64,000 nucleotides of DNA from Streptomyces sp. NBC_01304 (GCF_035975855.1 NZ_CP109055.1:9920001-9984000), one strand, 5' to 3'. Shown: positions 17,200 to 25,939, counted from the first letter of the stretch. Translations and numbers: made by a program. Notes: generated by a model from the sequence alone, not told the origin.

Positions 17200-18059
17200 G
17201 AGTCCTCCCGGCGGTCGGTGGCGGAGGAAGCGGGGCGCAACAGCGTGATCATTCGCGCCGATCCCGGCGTCCACGGGGCGCCGGTGTAGTCCCGGGCCGT
17301 CCGATCGATGTACAGGTCCGCGCGGTCGGCCATCGCTTCCACCTCGGGGCGCCGGTAGCGGCGCAACCGGATCGAGGACTGCCACTGCTCCTGTACGCGG
17401 TCGCCCTCGCCCCGCCGGTAGAGATAGTCGATCCGCATGTGGGTCCCCTCGTCGTGCTGCACGCGCGAGCGCTCAAGCCAGCCGGAGGGCGCGATGTCGC
17501 GGCGCCACTCGGTCACCGGCAGTCCGTCCGGGAGCGCCGGGTCGAAGTAGTCCGGAAGGGCCGAAGTCCCCTGTCCGCCCGGCGCGTTGTCGGGGCCGAA
17601 GCTGTGCAGGTCGAGCAGGAGCGAGCCGCCCGGGGCCAGGTGGTGGGCCAGGCGCCGCAGGGCACGCTCGGCGTCCTGGTGGCTCTCCACCAGTTGGAAC
17701 GCCTCTTGGGGCACGATGATCAGATCGAAGCGGCGGCCGAGGTCCAGCTCCCGCAGGTCCGCCTGGACGGCGGTGACCAGGGCGTTCGCCCCGGCTGCCG
17801 CGATGCGGTCCCGGACCCGTCGGACCATGGCGGGTTCGAGATCGACGCAGACCGTCTCGCGGCCGGCGGCGATGAGCCAGTCCGTATTGCGCCCGGCCCC
17901 GCAGGGAATCTCCAGGATCGATGTGGTGGTGTCGGTGACCAGGCTTTGCAGGAAGGCCTGGTCCACCGTGGTCCGGTACTCGACTTCGTAGTACCGGGCC
18001 CGCTGTTCGTACCCGGCCTCGGGGACGGGCCCGCTGGTGGCAGTGGAGGGAGTGGCCAT
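17196..18059 (-). CDS. Class I SAM-dependent methyltransferase
   Basis: 287 residues. Motif I is ILEIPCGAGRNTDWL at about 48-62, CVDLEPAMV follows with Asp73, then FDLIIVPQEAFQLV and LAPGGSLLLDLHSF. The fold is the small-molecule methyltransferase type; a Pro in EIPCGAG is less common. The C-terminal third (QEQWQSSIRLRRYRRPEVEAM) resembles substrate-binding strands of N- or O-methyltransferases. ATG 18059 starts one base after the preceding stop. Together with the NNMT-like gene it supplies two SAM-binding enzymes for the pathway; which one acts first cannot be seen. Confidence 0.8.
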   Translation of the reverse strand: MATPSTATSGPVPEAGYEQRARYYEVEYRTTVDQAFLQSLVTDTTTSILEIPCGAGRNTDWLIAAGRETVCVDLEPAMVRRVRDRIAAAGANALVTAVQADLRELDLGRRFDLIIVPQEAFQLVESHQDAERALRRLAHHLAPGGSLLLDLHSFGPDNAPGGQGTSALPDYFDPALPDGLPVTEWRRDIAPSGWLERSRVQHDEGTHMRIDYLYRRGEGDRVQEQWQSSIRLRRYRRPEVEAMADRADLYIDRTARDYTGAPWTPGSARMITLLRPASSATDRREDS

Positions 18060-18060
18060 G

Positions 18061-19182
18061 TCAGTGGGCTCCCGCCGGTGCGGCCGCGTCTGCGTGGACC
18101 ATGTGCCGCTCGATCTCGTGATGCGTGATCCGCCCGCCGTCAGTGATCATGCCGCTCGCCGCGGTGGGTGCGGGCACGCCCTCGTACAGGGAGTTGCCGA
18201 GCTCGATGAGGTAAGGGGTGATGAGCGGACTGACGGCCCGGGCCGCGGTGTGGGGAACGGAGCCTGGCATCGCGTCGATCTTGCAGTGCAGGACACCGAA
18301 CCGTTCGTAGACCGGGTCGGTGTGAGTGGTCTGGCTGTGGAACGTGGGGAGGTATCCACTGCCGTAGCCGACGGTGACGTCCACGATCATCGAGCCCGGC
18401 CTCATCCGGCGGACCAGGTTCTCGTCGATCATCGGCGGGGTGTCGTAGGTCGAGATCAGAATCGCTCCGACCACCAAGTCGGCCTGCTCCACCTCCCGTT
18501 CGAGGGCGTCCGGAGTGTTGAGGCGGCAGGTGACACCCGGCACGGACGCGGCGAAGCGGCGCAGACGTTCGCGGTTGGTGCCCAGGACGACGACCTCGGC
18601 GCCCAGTGCGTGTGCCGTACGGGCGGCCGCCGCACCGGCATTGCCGTAACCGATGACGAGGACACGTGGCGGCTTCACGTAGGAGACGTCCGCCAGCAGC
18701 ACGCCCGAGCCGCCCATGTGGCTCTGCAGGTGGTAGGCCGCGAAGAGAACGGCGAGCTTTCCCGAGATCTCGCTGTCGGGTACGGCCAGCGGGAATATGC
18801 CTTCGGGGGTCTTGAAGAATTCGTATGCGTAGGCCTGGGTCTCCGTTTCCAGGAGCCTCGAGGTGAGTTCCGGATTTCCTTCGGCGTGGAAGAAGGCGCC
18901 GAGGCGCAGTCCCTTGCGCAGGTACTTGTACTCGTCCGGTCCGGGCGCCTTGTACTTGAGCACGAAGTCGCTCTCCCGCCACGCCTGCTCGGTCGTGACG
19001 ATGTTCGCGCCGGCCTCTTTGTAGGTCAGGTCGGACGCGCCGGTCTCCGCGCCTGCTCCCTCCTCCACGAGCACGTCGAATCCGGCGTTCCTGAACTCCG
19101 TCACCTGGTCGGGCAGGATGATGACGCGCTTCTCGCCGGCTCGCGTCTCCTTGAGTACGGACACCCTCTTGCTCGTGGCCAT
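18061..19182 (-). CDS. Alanine dehydrogenase/PNT-family enzyme with altered active site
   Basis: 373 residues, the length of alanine dehydrogenase. Lys/Arg and His of the Ald pyruvate site are retained: Arg19 in KETRAGEKR, Lys78 in KYKAPGP, His99 in FFHAEGN. The NAD loop is VIGYGNAG (176-183). The catalytic Asp that Ald carries in VDIAID aligns with Gly272 here (VDVTVGYGSG), so normal alanine oxidation is doubtful. It may act on another amino or keto acid, or form a carbon-nitrogen bond reductively as some relatives do. Second gene of the operon, between speH and the methyltransferases. Confidence 0.75.
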   Translation of the reverse strand: MATSKRVSVLKETRAGEKRVIILPDQVTEFRNAGFDVLVEEGAGAETGASDLTYKEAGANIVTTEQAWRESDFVLKYKAPGPDEYKYLRKGLRLGAFFHAEGNPELTSRLLETETQAYAYEFFKTPEGIFPLAVPDSEISGKLAVLFAAYHLQSHMGGSGVLLADVSYVKPPRVLVIGYGNAGAAAARTAHALGAEVVVLGTNRERLRRFAASVPGVTCRLNTPDALEREVEQADLVVGAILISTYDTPPMIDENLVRRMRPGSMIVDVTVGYGSGYLPTFHSQTTHTDPVYERFGVLHCKIDAMPGSVPHTAARAVSPLITPYLIELGNSLYEGVPAPTAASGMITDGGRITHHEIERHMVHADAAAPAGAH

Positions 19183-19257
19183 GCTTCCCCTTTCACTGCA
19201 TGAGTCGGGCGTGCTCAGTTGGCTCGTGCTTGCCTGATCAAGTCAGGGAGACGTGGG

Positions 19258-19665
19258 TCAGGCGGGGTTGATTCCGCGCTTCAGTTCGGCCACCTGCACC
19301 TGCTCCGGGTTGAATGCCTTGCGCAGCACGGGAATGGCCTTGCGCGGGTCGGAGTCGCCGCAGGTGAAGATGTCGATCGCCGCATAGCCGTTCTCCGGCC
19401 AACAGTGGATGGACAGGTGCGACTCGCTGAGCACGGCAACCCCGGTGAGGCCTTGCGGTGCGAAGCGGTGCAGCTTCAGTTCGAGCAGGGTGGCGCCGCA
19501 GGCGTCGACCGCGTCACGCAGCGCCGCGGAGACTATGTCCTCGTCGTCGAGGTGCTCCGCCCCCCAGAGGTCGAGAGTGATGTGGATGCCTGCGTAGGAA
19601 AGCCCGTAGTCGTCCATGCGGTACTCACCGGGCAGCTTCTCCACGGACTCGGGTGCGACCGTCAT
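19258..19665 (-). CDS. speH: S-adenosylmethionine decarboxylase proenzyme
   Basis: 135 residues of the bacterial class 1B type. The autocatalytic site is Glu81-Ser82 in LSESHLSIHCWPE; Ser82 becomes the pyruvoyl group, and His87 and Cys102 (FTCGD) are the processing and proton-donor residues at the family spacing of +5 and +20. The product, decarboxylated SAM, is the aminopropyl donor in polyamine synthesis and leaves MTA when used. It is the first gene of the operon, with an AGGAGG ribosome-binding site. No spermidine synthase was recognised in the window. Confidence 0.95.
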   Translation of the reverse strand: MTVAPESVEKLPGEYRMDDYGLSYAGIHITLDLWGAEHLDDEDIVSAALRDAVDACGATLLELKLHRFAPQGLTGVAVLSESHLSIHCWPENGYAAIDIFTCGDSDPRKAIPVLRKAFNPEQVQVAELKRGINPA

Positions 19666-19784
19666 GTGTTGCTCCTCCTGTTGCCGGGGCGGGGCCAGTC
19701 AGGCGCAGATGCAATGGACGCACTGACTTCCGCAACGCGGAATCGAAATTCCGTTCCTGCGCTGCGGTATCACTGAAGCAGGGG

Positions 19785-19827
19785 GGCATAATCGGCAGCT
19801 CTCTTCTCGCTAACGACCCGCTCTCGA
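19785..19827 (-). promoter_or_regulatory. SARP-box promoter of the biosynthetic operon
   Basis: Read on the minus strand, the heptads TCGAGAG (19827-19821), TCGTTAG (19816-19810) and AAGAGAG (19805-19799) recur every 11 bp. The last is followed by exactly 8 bp and then TATGCC (19790-19785) as the -10. This is the published geometry of SARP promoters, where heptads replace the -35. It predicts a 5' leader of about 110 nt before speH. Confidence 0.65.
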
Positions 19828-19831
19828 TGGC

Positions 19832-19853
19832 CCCGGCAAGGCACGTTGCCGGG
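19832..19853. other. GC-rich inverted repeat in the speH/DUF302 divergent region
   Basis: CCCGGCAA (19832-19839) and TTGCCGGG (19846-19853) form a perfect 8-bp stem with a 6-nt loop. It lies just upstream of the SARP heptads and could insulate the two divergent promoters or bind a regulator. Confidence 0.35.
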
Positions 19854-19937
19854 CCGCTCGCCTTGCGTGCTCCGTCAGACGGGAAGACGCTGCCGTACGG
19901 GAATCCAGGCACCCATCACACGAGGGAGGCCCACACC

Positions 19938-20324
19938 ATGAGCTACGACCGCACCGTGCGCCTGCGCAGTGAGTTCACCGCCACCGTGAAGGCCGTCCGG
20001 GAGGCACTGGCCGAGCAGGGCTTCGGGGTGCTCACCGAGATCGACGTACAGGCCACCCTCAAGGCCAAGCTCGGTCATGAGATGGAGGACTACCTGATTC
20101 TCGGTGCCTGCAACCCGCCGTTGGCGCACCGGGCGTTGGAGGCCGATCGCGCCATCGGGCTGCTGCTGCCGTGCAATGTCGTGGTGCGCACCGAGGGCGA
20201 TTCCACCGTCGTGCAGGCGCTCGACCCGGCCGCCATGGTGGCCTTCACTGGGCTGCCCGCCCTCGAGCCGGTCGCCGCCGAGGCCACCCGGCGGCTCGAT
20301 GCGGCGCTGGCCTCGCTGACCTGA
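19938..20324 (+). CDS. DUF302 domain protein
   Basis: 128 residues. The DUF302 pattern is clear: FTATVKAVREALAEQGFGVLTEIDVQ, then DYLILGACNPPLAHRAL, then an IGLLLPCNVVVR strand and DPAAMV. DUF302 proteins are small alpha+beta proteins of uncertain function. ATG 19938 is 9 bases after GAGGGAGG and is preferred to longer readings. Divergent from speH, with about 270 bp between them. Confidence 0.85.
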   Translation: MSYDRTVRLRSEFTATVKAVREALAEQGFGVLTEIDVQATLKAKLGHEMEDYLILGACNPPLAHRALEADRAIGLLLPCNVVVRTEGDSTVVQALDPAAMVAFTGLPALEPVAAEATRRLDAALASLT

Positions 20325-20369
20325 CGCCGGGTCGAAGTCGGCCTGAAGTCGGGCTGTGGGCCTGGCAGT

Positions 20370-21059
20370 TCAGGTTCCCGGCTGCCCGTTCGCCCGGACA
20401 AGGCCGGTCTCGTACGCGGTGACCACCGCCTGCACCCGGTCGCGGAGCTGGAGTTTGGCGAGGATGCGGCCGACGTGTGTCTTGACGGTGGTCTCGGAGA
20501 GGAAGAGGCGTCCGGCCAGTTCGGCGTTGCTCAGGCCCTGGGCCAGGAGGCGCAGGACCTCGAGTTCGCGCGGGGTCAGCGATTCCAGGTCGCGGTGCAG
20601 GCCGGTCGCCTCCGGGTCGGCGGCAGCGGCGGTGCGGGCGTGGCGCTCGACCAGGCGGCGGGTGATGGCCGGGGCGAGGAGCGCGTCACCGGTGCGGACC
20701 ATGCGTACGGCGGCGACCAGGTGCTCGGGGGTGACGTCCTTGAGCAGGAAGCCGCTGGCCCCGGCCGAGAGGGCCGCGTACACCAGATCGTCGAGGTCGA
20801 ACGTGGTCAGCATGATCACGCGGGGTGCGTCGGCGGCGCCGGTGAGGATGCGGCGGGTGGCCTCCAGGCCGTCGAGGCCCGGCATTCTGATGTCCATCAG
20901 GACGACGTCGGGGCGGGTGCGCCGGACCGCGTCCACGGCCTCTGCGCCGTCGGCGGCCTCGGCGACCACGTCGATGCCGTCGGCCTTGAGGATCAGGCGG
21001 AAACCGGTGCGGACGAGCGCCTGGTCGTCGGCGACCACTACGCGCAGGGGGTCGGTCAC
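20370..21059 (-). CDS. LuxR/NarL-type response regulator
   Basis: 229 residues: receiver domain (VVVADDQALVRTGF; phosphoacceptor Asp56 in VVLMDIRMPG; conserved Lys in GFLLKDV) and C-terminal LuxR HTH (LTPRELEVLRLLAQGLSNAE, then SETTVKTHVGRIL). GTG 21059 overlaps the histidine kinase stop (GTGA). With the kinase it probably controls the divergent ABC transporter at 22578-25705. Confidence 0.93.
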   Translation of the reverse strand: MTDPLRVVVADDQALVRTGFRLILKADGIDVVAEAADGAEAVDAVRRTRPDVVLMDIRMPGLDGLEATRRILTGAADAPRVIMLTTFDLDDLVYAALSAGASGFLLKDVTPEHLVAAVRMVRTGDALLAPAITRRLVERHARTAAAADPEATGLHRDLESLTPRELEVLRLLAQGLSNAELAGRLFLSETTVKTHVGRILAKLQLRDRVQAVVTAYETGLVRANGQPGT

Positions 21060-22351
21060 GTCGTCTCCAGGGGGATGCGGGCCTCGACCCGGTAGCCGCC
21101 GGTGAGGCGGCGGCCGGTGTGCAGGGTGCCGCCGTAGACGGTGAGGCGCTCGCGCAGGCCGAGGAGTCCGTGGCCGTTGCCGGTCGCCGCGGCGGCGGAG
21201 GGGCTGCCTCCGGAGTCGGTGATCTCGACGTGCACGTGGTCGTCCCGGTAGGCGAGGGTCACATCCGCGCGGGCGCCGGTGGCGTGCTTGACGGTGTTGG
21301 TCAGGGCTTCCTGGACGACCCGGTAGGCGGTGAGCTCGATGCCGGAGGGCAGGTCGCGCGGGGTGCCGGTGGTGGTGAGGGTGACGGGGACGCCGGTGTG
21401 GCGTACGCCCGCCACCAGGGACTCCAGTTGGTCGAGGCCGGGTTGTGGGGCGAGGTCGGCGGTGCCCGCCGGGTCCGTGGCGTCCTCGGCGTTCATCGTC
21501 AGCAGGCCCATGGTGTGCCGCAGTTCGGCCAGAGCGGACCGGCCGGCGGCCTCGACGGCGAGGAGGGCCTCGTGGGCCTCGGCGGGGTCGATGTTCATGA
21601 CCTTGCGGGCGGCGCCGGCCTGGATGGTCATCATGCTGACGTTGTGCGTGACCACGTCGTGCAGCTCGCGGGCGATCCGGGCCCGCTCCTGCTCGGTCGC
21701 GCGGCGCAGCTTCTCGCTCTGCTCGCGTTCGAGGGCGGACATCCGTTCCTGGCCCTCGGCGGTCCGCAGCTTCCAGGTGCGCAGTCCGTGGGCGGCGAAG
21801 ATGAGCGGGATGAGGATGAGCAGCGGGACGTACTGGGTGGGGACGATGGGCGGGCGCGCCATCACGCCCATGATCCGCGTGTGGTCGTCCGTGCCGACGG
21901 CCGTCACGGTCACGGCGAGCGTGGCCAGGGTGGCCGGCCGGTAGGGGCTGTAGGCCGCGGCGGTGTAGGCGGCGATGACGACCGCGTAGAAACTGAGCCG
22001 CTGCGCCTCGGGCGGGGTGAGCGCCGCGGCGCACGTCACGAGCCACAGCACGCCGAGCGGATATCTGCGGCGCAGGACGAGGGGCGCGTACGCGAAGACG
22101 GTGAGCAGCACCGCCACTACCAGGCTGCCGCTGCGGGAGAGCTGCCCGAACGGGCCGATGCCGCCCGCCGAGTCGTGGATCAGATCGGCGCCGTTCTCCG
22201 CGGCCCAGTACAGGACGTCCAGGCCGACGGCCAGCGCGAGCAGCGCGTCGAAGACCAGGCCGCGCCGGGTGGGGCAGGGCAGCGGACCGGTCGGGCGGCG
22301 CAGCAGCGCCATCCCGTCCCGCAGCCGGTCTGCCACTGACGCCATGTTCAC
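21056..22351 (-). CDS. Sensor histidine kinase (HisKA_3/NarL type)
   Basis: 431 residues. Five or six membrane segments in the first 180 residues, a coiled linker (EREQSEKLRRATEQERARIA), the H-box RELHDVVTHNVSMM with the phosphorylated His, and a C-terminal ATPase with NTVKHATGA and GHGLLGLRERL. No sensory domain outside the membrane helices, as in intramembrane-sensing kinases linked to ABC transporters. Co-transcribed with the response regulator. Confidence 0.93.
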   Translation of the reverse strand: MNMASVADRLRDGMALLRRPTGPLPCPTRRGLVFDALLALAVGLDVLYWAAENGADLIHDSAGGIGPFGQLSRSGSLVVAVLLTVFAYAPLVLRRRYPLGVLWLVTCAAALTPPEAQRLSFYAVVIAAYTAAAYSPYRPATLATLAVTVTAVGTDDHTRIMGVMARPPIVPTQYVPLLILIPLIFAAHGLRTWKLRTAEGQERMSALEREQSEKLRRATEQERARIARELHDVVTHNVSMMTIQAGAARKVMNIDPAEAHEALLAVEAAGRSALAELRHTMGLLTMNAEDATDPAGTADLAPQPGLDQLESLVAGVRHTGVPVTLTTTGTPRDLPSGIELTAYRVVQEALTNTVKHATGARADVTLAYRDDHVHVEITDSGGSPSAAAATGNGHGLLGLRERLTVYGGTLHTGRRLTGGYRVEARIPLETT

Positions 22352-22395
22352 CGCTCAATTGTCGCCGACCGCGCGGGTGCCCCACATCCCTCCCA

Positions 22396-22412
22396 GTGAT
22401 CACGGTGATCAC
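22396..22412. promoter_or_regulatory. Tandem palindromes between histidine kinase and ABC genes
   Basis: GTGATCAC occurs at 22396-22403 and again at 22405-22412, one base apart, and the whole is itself palindromic. It lies in the divergent region between the sensor kinase and the ABC transporter and is a candidate binding site for the response regulator. Confidence 0.5.
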
Positions 22413-22577
22413 GTCACGTACGCCTGTCGACTACTTCTCAAGGAGGACCCCATGGGCCCCTCGTCCGTGCGCCGTACCGGATATGGCTCGGGCTGCCGAC
22501 GCGGCACCGGCCTGCCCGCTCCTAGCGTCGAACGGGCCGCCCGACCGGGCAGCCCGCACGGACCGAAGGAGACCCTC

Positions 22578-23291
22578 ATGCCCAGCACACCGGTGATCGA
22601 GTTGTGCGAGGTGAGCCGCAGATACGACGCGGCCGCCGAGGGGCCGCCCGCACTGTGCGACGCCTCGCTGACCGTGCACCGCGGTGAGGCCGTCGCGATC
22701 CTCGGGCCGTCGGGCAGCGGCAAGTCCACGCTGCTCAATCTGATCGCGGGTCTCGACCGGCCGGACACGGGCACCGTCACCGTGGACGGCGTTCGCGTGG
22801 ACAGGCTCGGCGAGGCCGCGTCCGCCCGCTACCGGCGCGCCAAGATCGGCATGATCTTCCAGTTCTTCAACCTCCTCGACGACCTGACCGTCGCGGACAA
22901 CGTGGCCCTGCCCGCCCAACTGGCCGGCATGTACCGCGCCACCGCCCACCGCCGCGCGGCGGAGCTCCTGGAGACCCTGGGCATCGACCGGCACGCCCGC
23001 GCCTACCCCGGCCGGCTCTCCGGCGGTGAGCGCCAGCGCGTCGCGGTGGCCCGAGCCCTGATCAACCGGCCGCCCCTGCTCCTCGCGGACGAGCCGACCG
23101 GCGCCCTGGACTCGGCCTCCGGGCAGGACGTACGCGGGCTGCTGAGCGAGCTGCACGCCGACGGTCAGACCGTCGTCCTGGTCACCCACGATCTGGCCCT
23201 GGCCCGGACCTGTGCGACGCGCACCATCGAGGTGGTCGACGGCCGGATCGCCGCGGACGGCATCAACGTACCCGCAGAGGCCGTACGTTGA
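22578..23291 (+). CDS. ABC transporter ATP-binding protein (LolD/MacB type)
   Basis: 237 residues: Walker [10 protein letters not shown] near 44-52, Q-loop MIFQFFNLL, signature [15 protein letters not shown], Walker [13 protein letters not shown], and the H-loop VTHD. GAAGGAGA precedes ATG 22578. It pairs with the FtsX-like permease next door, whose TTG start overlaps its stop. Such pairs export or sense antimicrobial peptides or lipoproteins. Confidence 0.94.
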   Translation: MPSTPVIELCEVSRRYDAAAEGPPALCDASLTVHRGEAVAILGPSGSGKSTLLNLIAGLDRPDTGTVTVDGVRVDRLGEAASARYRRAKIGMIFQFFNLLDDLTVADNVALPAQLAGMYRATAHRRAAELLETLGIDRHARAYPGRLSGGERQRVAVARALINRPPLLLADEPTGALDSASGQDVRGLLSELHADGQTVVLVTHDLALARTCATRTIEVVDGRIAADGINVPAEAVR

Positions 23292-25705
23292 GCGCGCTGA
23301 GCCAGGTGGTCCGCTCCGGCGCGGGACGCCGCCGGGTGCAGAGCATCGTGATCGCGTTGGCCGCGATGATGGCCGTGGCCGCATCCGTCCTCGCGGGATC
23401 GCTGCTCGTGGCCTCCAGCGGCCCCTTCGACGACGCCTTCGCCCGCCAGCACGGCGCGCATCTGTCCGTGCAGTACGCCGCGGGGGCCGGTGGCGAAGCA
23501 CAGTTGCGGGCCGGCGCCGAAGCGGCCCAAGTGGCCGCATCCGCAGGCCCGTTCCGTACGACGACGGCTCTGTCGGTGGTGGCGGAGGCGACGGTTCCTC
23601 CGGTGCCGGGAGTGCAGGCTCCCTCGGTCCAGGGGAAGGCGACGGCCGCCTCGGGGCCGGACAGCGGGGCTCCCGAACTGCCCATGACGATCGTCGGGCG
23701 GGCCGGGCCCGACGGCGATGTCGACAAGCTCGCCCTCACCGACGGACGCTGGGCGAACCGGCCCGGCGAGATCGTCCTCGCCGCCACCTCCGGAGGCTTC
23801 CCGGTCGTGGGCGCGAAGGTCAACTTCCCCGGCCTGCCCGGCAGTCCGTCCCTGAGGGTGGTCGGCACGGCCCGTTCGGCCACCGGGACCGCCGAAGCCT
23901 GGGTGACCCCGGCGCAGATCGCCGCGCTGACACCACCCGGCCGGGCGCCCGGACTCCAGATGCTCTACCGCTTCGACCGCGCCGACACCGCCGCGCAGAT
24001 CGCCGCGGGACGAAAGGCCGTGACCGCGGGCCTCCCGGCCAAGGCGGTGGCCGGATCGCAGTCCTGGCTCACGGTGAAGAAGCACGTCGAACGCGACACC
24101 GCGCTGTACGTGCCCTTCCTCATCGCGTTCGGCGTCCTCGGTCTGGTCATGTCGGTGCTCATCGTCGGCAACGTGGTCGCGGCCACCGTGGGCGCCGGGC
24201 TGCGTCGGATCGGCATCCTCAAGGCGCTCGGCTTCACTCCGGCCCAGGTGGTGCGCGCCTACATCGGGCAGGCGCTGCTCCCGGCGACGCTCGGCACGGC
24301 CGTGGGGGTGCTGGCGGGCCATGTGCTGGCGATCCCGATCCTCGCCGAGGCCGAAAACGCCTACGGCACCTCCGAGTTGGGCATCGCCCCCTGGATCGAC
24401 GCGGCCGTGATCGGCGGCGTCCTCGGCCTGGTGACGGTGACCGCATGGGCCAGTGCGGCCCGGGCAGGGCGGCTGCGTACCGTCGACGCCCTCGCCGTGG
24501 GCGCCGCCCCGCGTCCCGCGCGCGGCCGCTGGGCGGTGCGGCTGACCGGGCGCCTCCCGCTGCCCCGTCCGGTCGGCCTCGGCCTGGCCCGGCCCTTCGC
24601 GCGGCCCGCCCGCACCCTGGCCATGGGGACCGCGATCCTGTTCGGGGCCGCCGCGGTCACCTTCACCGTGGGCCTCGGCTCCTCCCTCGGCGAGATCATG
24701 ACGGCCCGCGACCACGGCGCCGCCGACGTGACCATCGGCGTCCTCGGCCCACGCCACGGCCCGGGCGCCGCCCGCGACACGAAACCGGCCGCCGACCCGG
24801 GCAAGGCGATCGAGGCGCAGCCCGGCACCCGCGCCCACTACGGCACGGCGACCACCTGGGCCACCGTCGCCGGGGCCTCCGGGAGCACCACCGTCACCGC
24901 GTTCACCGGCGATGCCTCGTGGGGCGGCTACGCCATGGTCTCCGGCCGCTGGCTCACGAAGCCGGGCGAGGCCGTTGTCCCGACCCCCCTCCTGACCACG
25001 ACCGGCAAGCACGTCGGCGACCGCCTCACCCTCAACGGCCGCAAGGGCCCGGTCACTTTGCGCATCGTCGGCGAGGTCCTCGACCCCCGCTACGACGGCA
25101 TGCAGATCTTCACCGACGCCGCCACGCTGCACACCGCCGAACCGGACCTGACACCCACCGCCCACCACATCGCCCTCAAATCCGGCACGGACGCGGCGAG
25201 TTACACGGACACCCTCAACCGGGACCTGCGCCCCCTCGGCCTGACCGCGCAGGTCGGCAGCTCCGAGGGCAGCAGCGAAATGGTCGTCACCCTCAACGCC
25301 CTGTCCGCCCTCCTGACCCTGATGCTCGTCGCCGTCGCCGCCCTCGGCGTCCTCAACTCCGTCGTGCTCGACACCCGCGAACGGGTCCGCGAGCTCGGCA
25401 TCCACAAGGCGCTCGGGATGACCCCACGACAGACCATCACCATGGTCCTCACCTCGGTCGTGGCAACGGGCCTGACCGGGGGCGCCCTCGGCGTGCCGCT
25501 CGGCGTGTTGCTGCACCGCTGGATCATGCCCGCGATGGGCGAGAGCGCCGGCCTGACCCTGCCCGAGTCGGTCATCTCGGTCTTCCAGGCACCGCAGTTG
25601 CTGCTTCTCGGGCTCGGTGGTCTGGCCATCGCGGTACTCGGCGCGCTGTTGCCGGCGGGGTGGGCGGCGCGGGCTCGGACGGCTGTCGCGTTGCGGACCG
25701 AATAG
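23288..25705 (+). CDS. FtsX-like ABC transporter permease
   Basis: 805 residues with the MacB/FtsX layout: a membrane anchor at residues 17-40, a large extracytoplasmic domain, three membrane helices at about 275-400, another at about 440-470, a second extracytoplasmic domain, and three helices at the end. Two FtsX core repeats are recognisable (GLRRIGILKALGFTPAQVVR and GIHKALGMTPRQTITMVL). The start is TTG at 23288 overlapping the ATPase stop. Likely regulated by the divergent two-component system. Confidence 0.9.
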   Translation: MSALSQVVRSGAGRRRVQSIVIALAAMMAVAASVLAGSLLVASSGPFDDAFARQHGAHLSVQYAAGAGGEAQLRAGAEAAQVAASAGPFRTTTALSVVAEATVPPVPGVQAPSVQGKATAASGPDSGAPELPMTIVGRAGPDGDVDKLALTDGRWANRPGEIVLAATSGGFPVVGAKVNFPGLPGSPSLRVVGTARSATGTAEAWVTPAQIAALTPPGRAPGLQMLYRFDRADTAAQIAAGRKAVTAGLPAKAVAGSQSWLTVKKHVERDTALYVPFLIAFGVLGLVMSVLIVGNVVAATVGAGLRRIGILKALGFTPAQVVRAYIGQALLPATLGTAVGVLAGHVLAIPILAEAENAYGTSELGIAPWIDAAVIGGVLGLVTVTAWASAARAGRLRTVDALAVGAAPRPARGRWAVRLTGRLPLPRPVGLGLARPFARPARTLAMGTAILFGAAAVTFTVGLGSSLGEIMTARDHGAADVTIGVLGPRHGPGAARDTKPAADPGKAIEAQPGTRAHYGTATTWATVAGASGSTTVTAFTGDASWGGYAMVSGRWLTKPGEAVVPTPLLTTTGKHVGDRLTLNGRKGPVTLRIVGEVLDPRYDGMQIFTDAATLHTAEPDLTPTAHHIALKSGTDAASYTDTLNRDLRPLGLTAQVGSSEGSSEMVVTLNALSALLTLMLVAVAALGVLNSVVLDTRERVRELGIHKALGMTPRQTITMVLTSVVATGLTGGALGVPLGVLLHRWIMPAMGESAGLTLPESVISVFQAPQLLLLGLGGLAIAVLGALLPAGWAARARTAVALRTE

Positions 25706-25721
25706 GCGGGCGGAGGCGCGC

Positions 25722-25751
25722 GGCCCGGCTCGCGTGATTGCGGGCCGGGCC
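25722..25751 (+). terminator. Hairpin after the ABC permease
   Basis: GGCCCGGC (25722-25729) pairs perfectly with GCCGGGCC (25744-25751) across a 14-nt loop, 17 bp after the permease stop. Related GGGCCGGGCCG runs follow, so alternative foldings are possible. The rest of the 25706-25939 gap shows nothing else. Confidence 0.5.
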
Positions 25752-25939
25752 GGCTGCGCATCCTTGAGGGCCGGGCCGACTGCGTGGCCGCGTACTCCCG
25801 TAGTTGGTGTGGCGAGAATTTCGCAGGCGGGGGCCTCCGTAGATCTCCGCGACTGTCTGAACGGGCCTCGGTGTTGGGCCTGGCGACGTCCGGAGGCCGG
25901 GGTGAGCAGTGTCGCCCCCGAAGAACCCCTACCCGAGCC

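Noticed and set aside
4204..19665. Fluorinase-type or chlorinase-type SAM pathway
   Set aside because: No fluorinase-like (DUF62) gene; MtnB, MtnC and MtnD fit methylthio salvage, which fluorometabolite pathways do not need.
23165..25516. 783-codon minus-strand frame opposite the ABC permease
   Set aside because: Composition (Gly, Asp, His, Gln, Arg) and lack of any motif show an antisense shadow.
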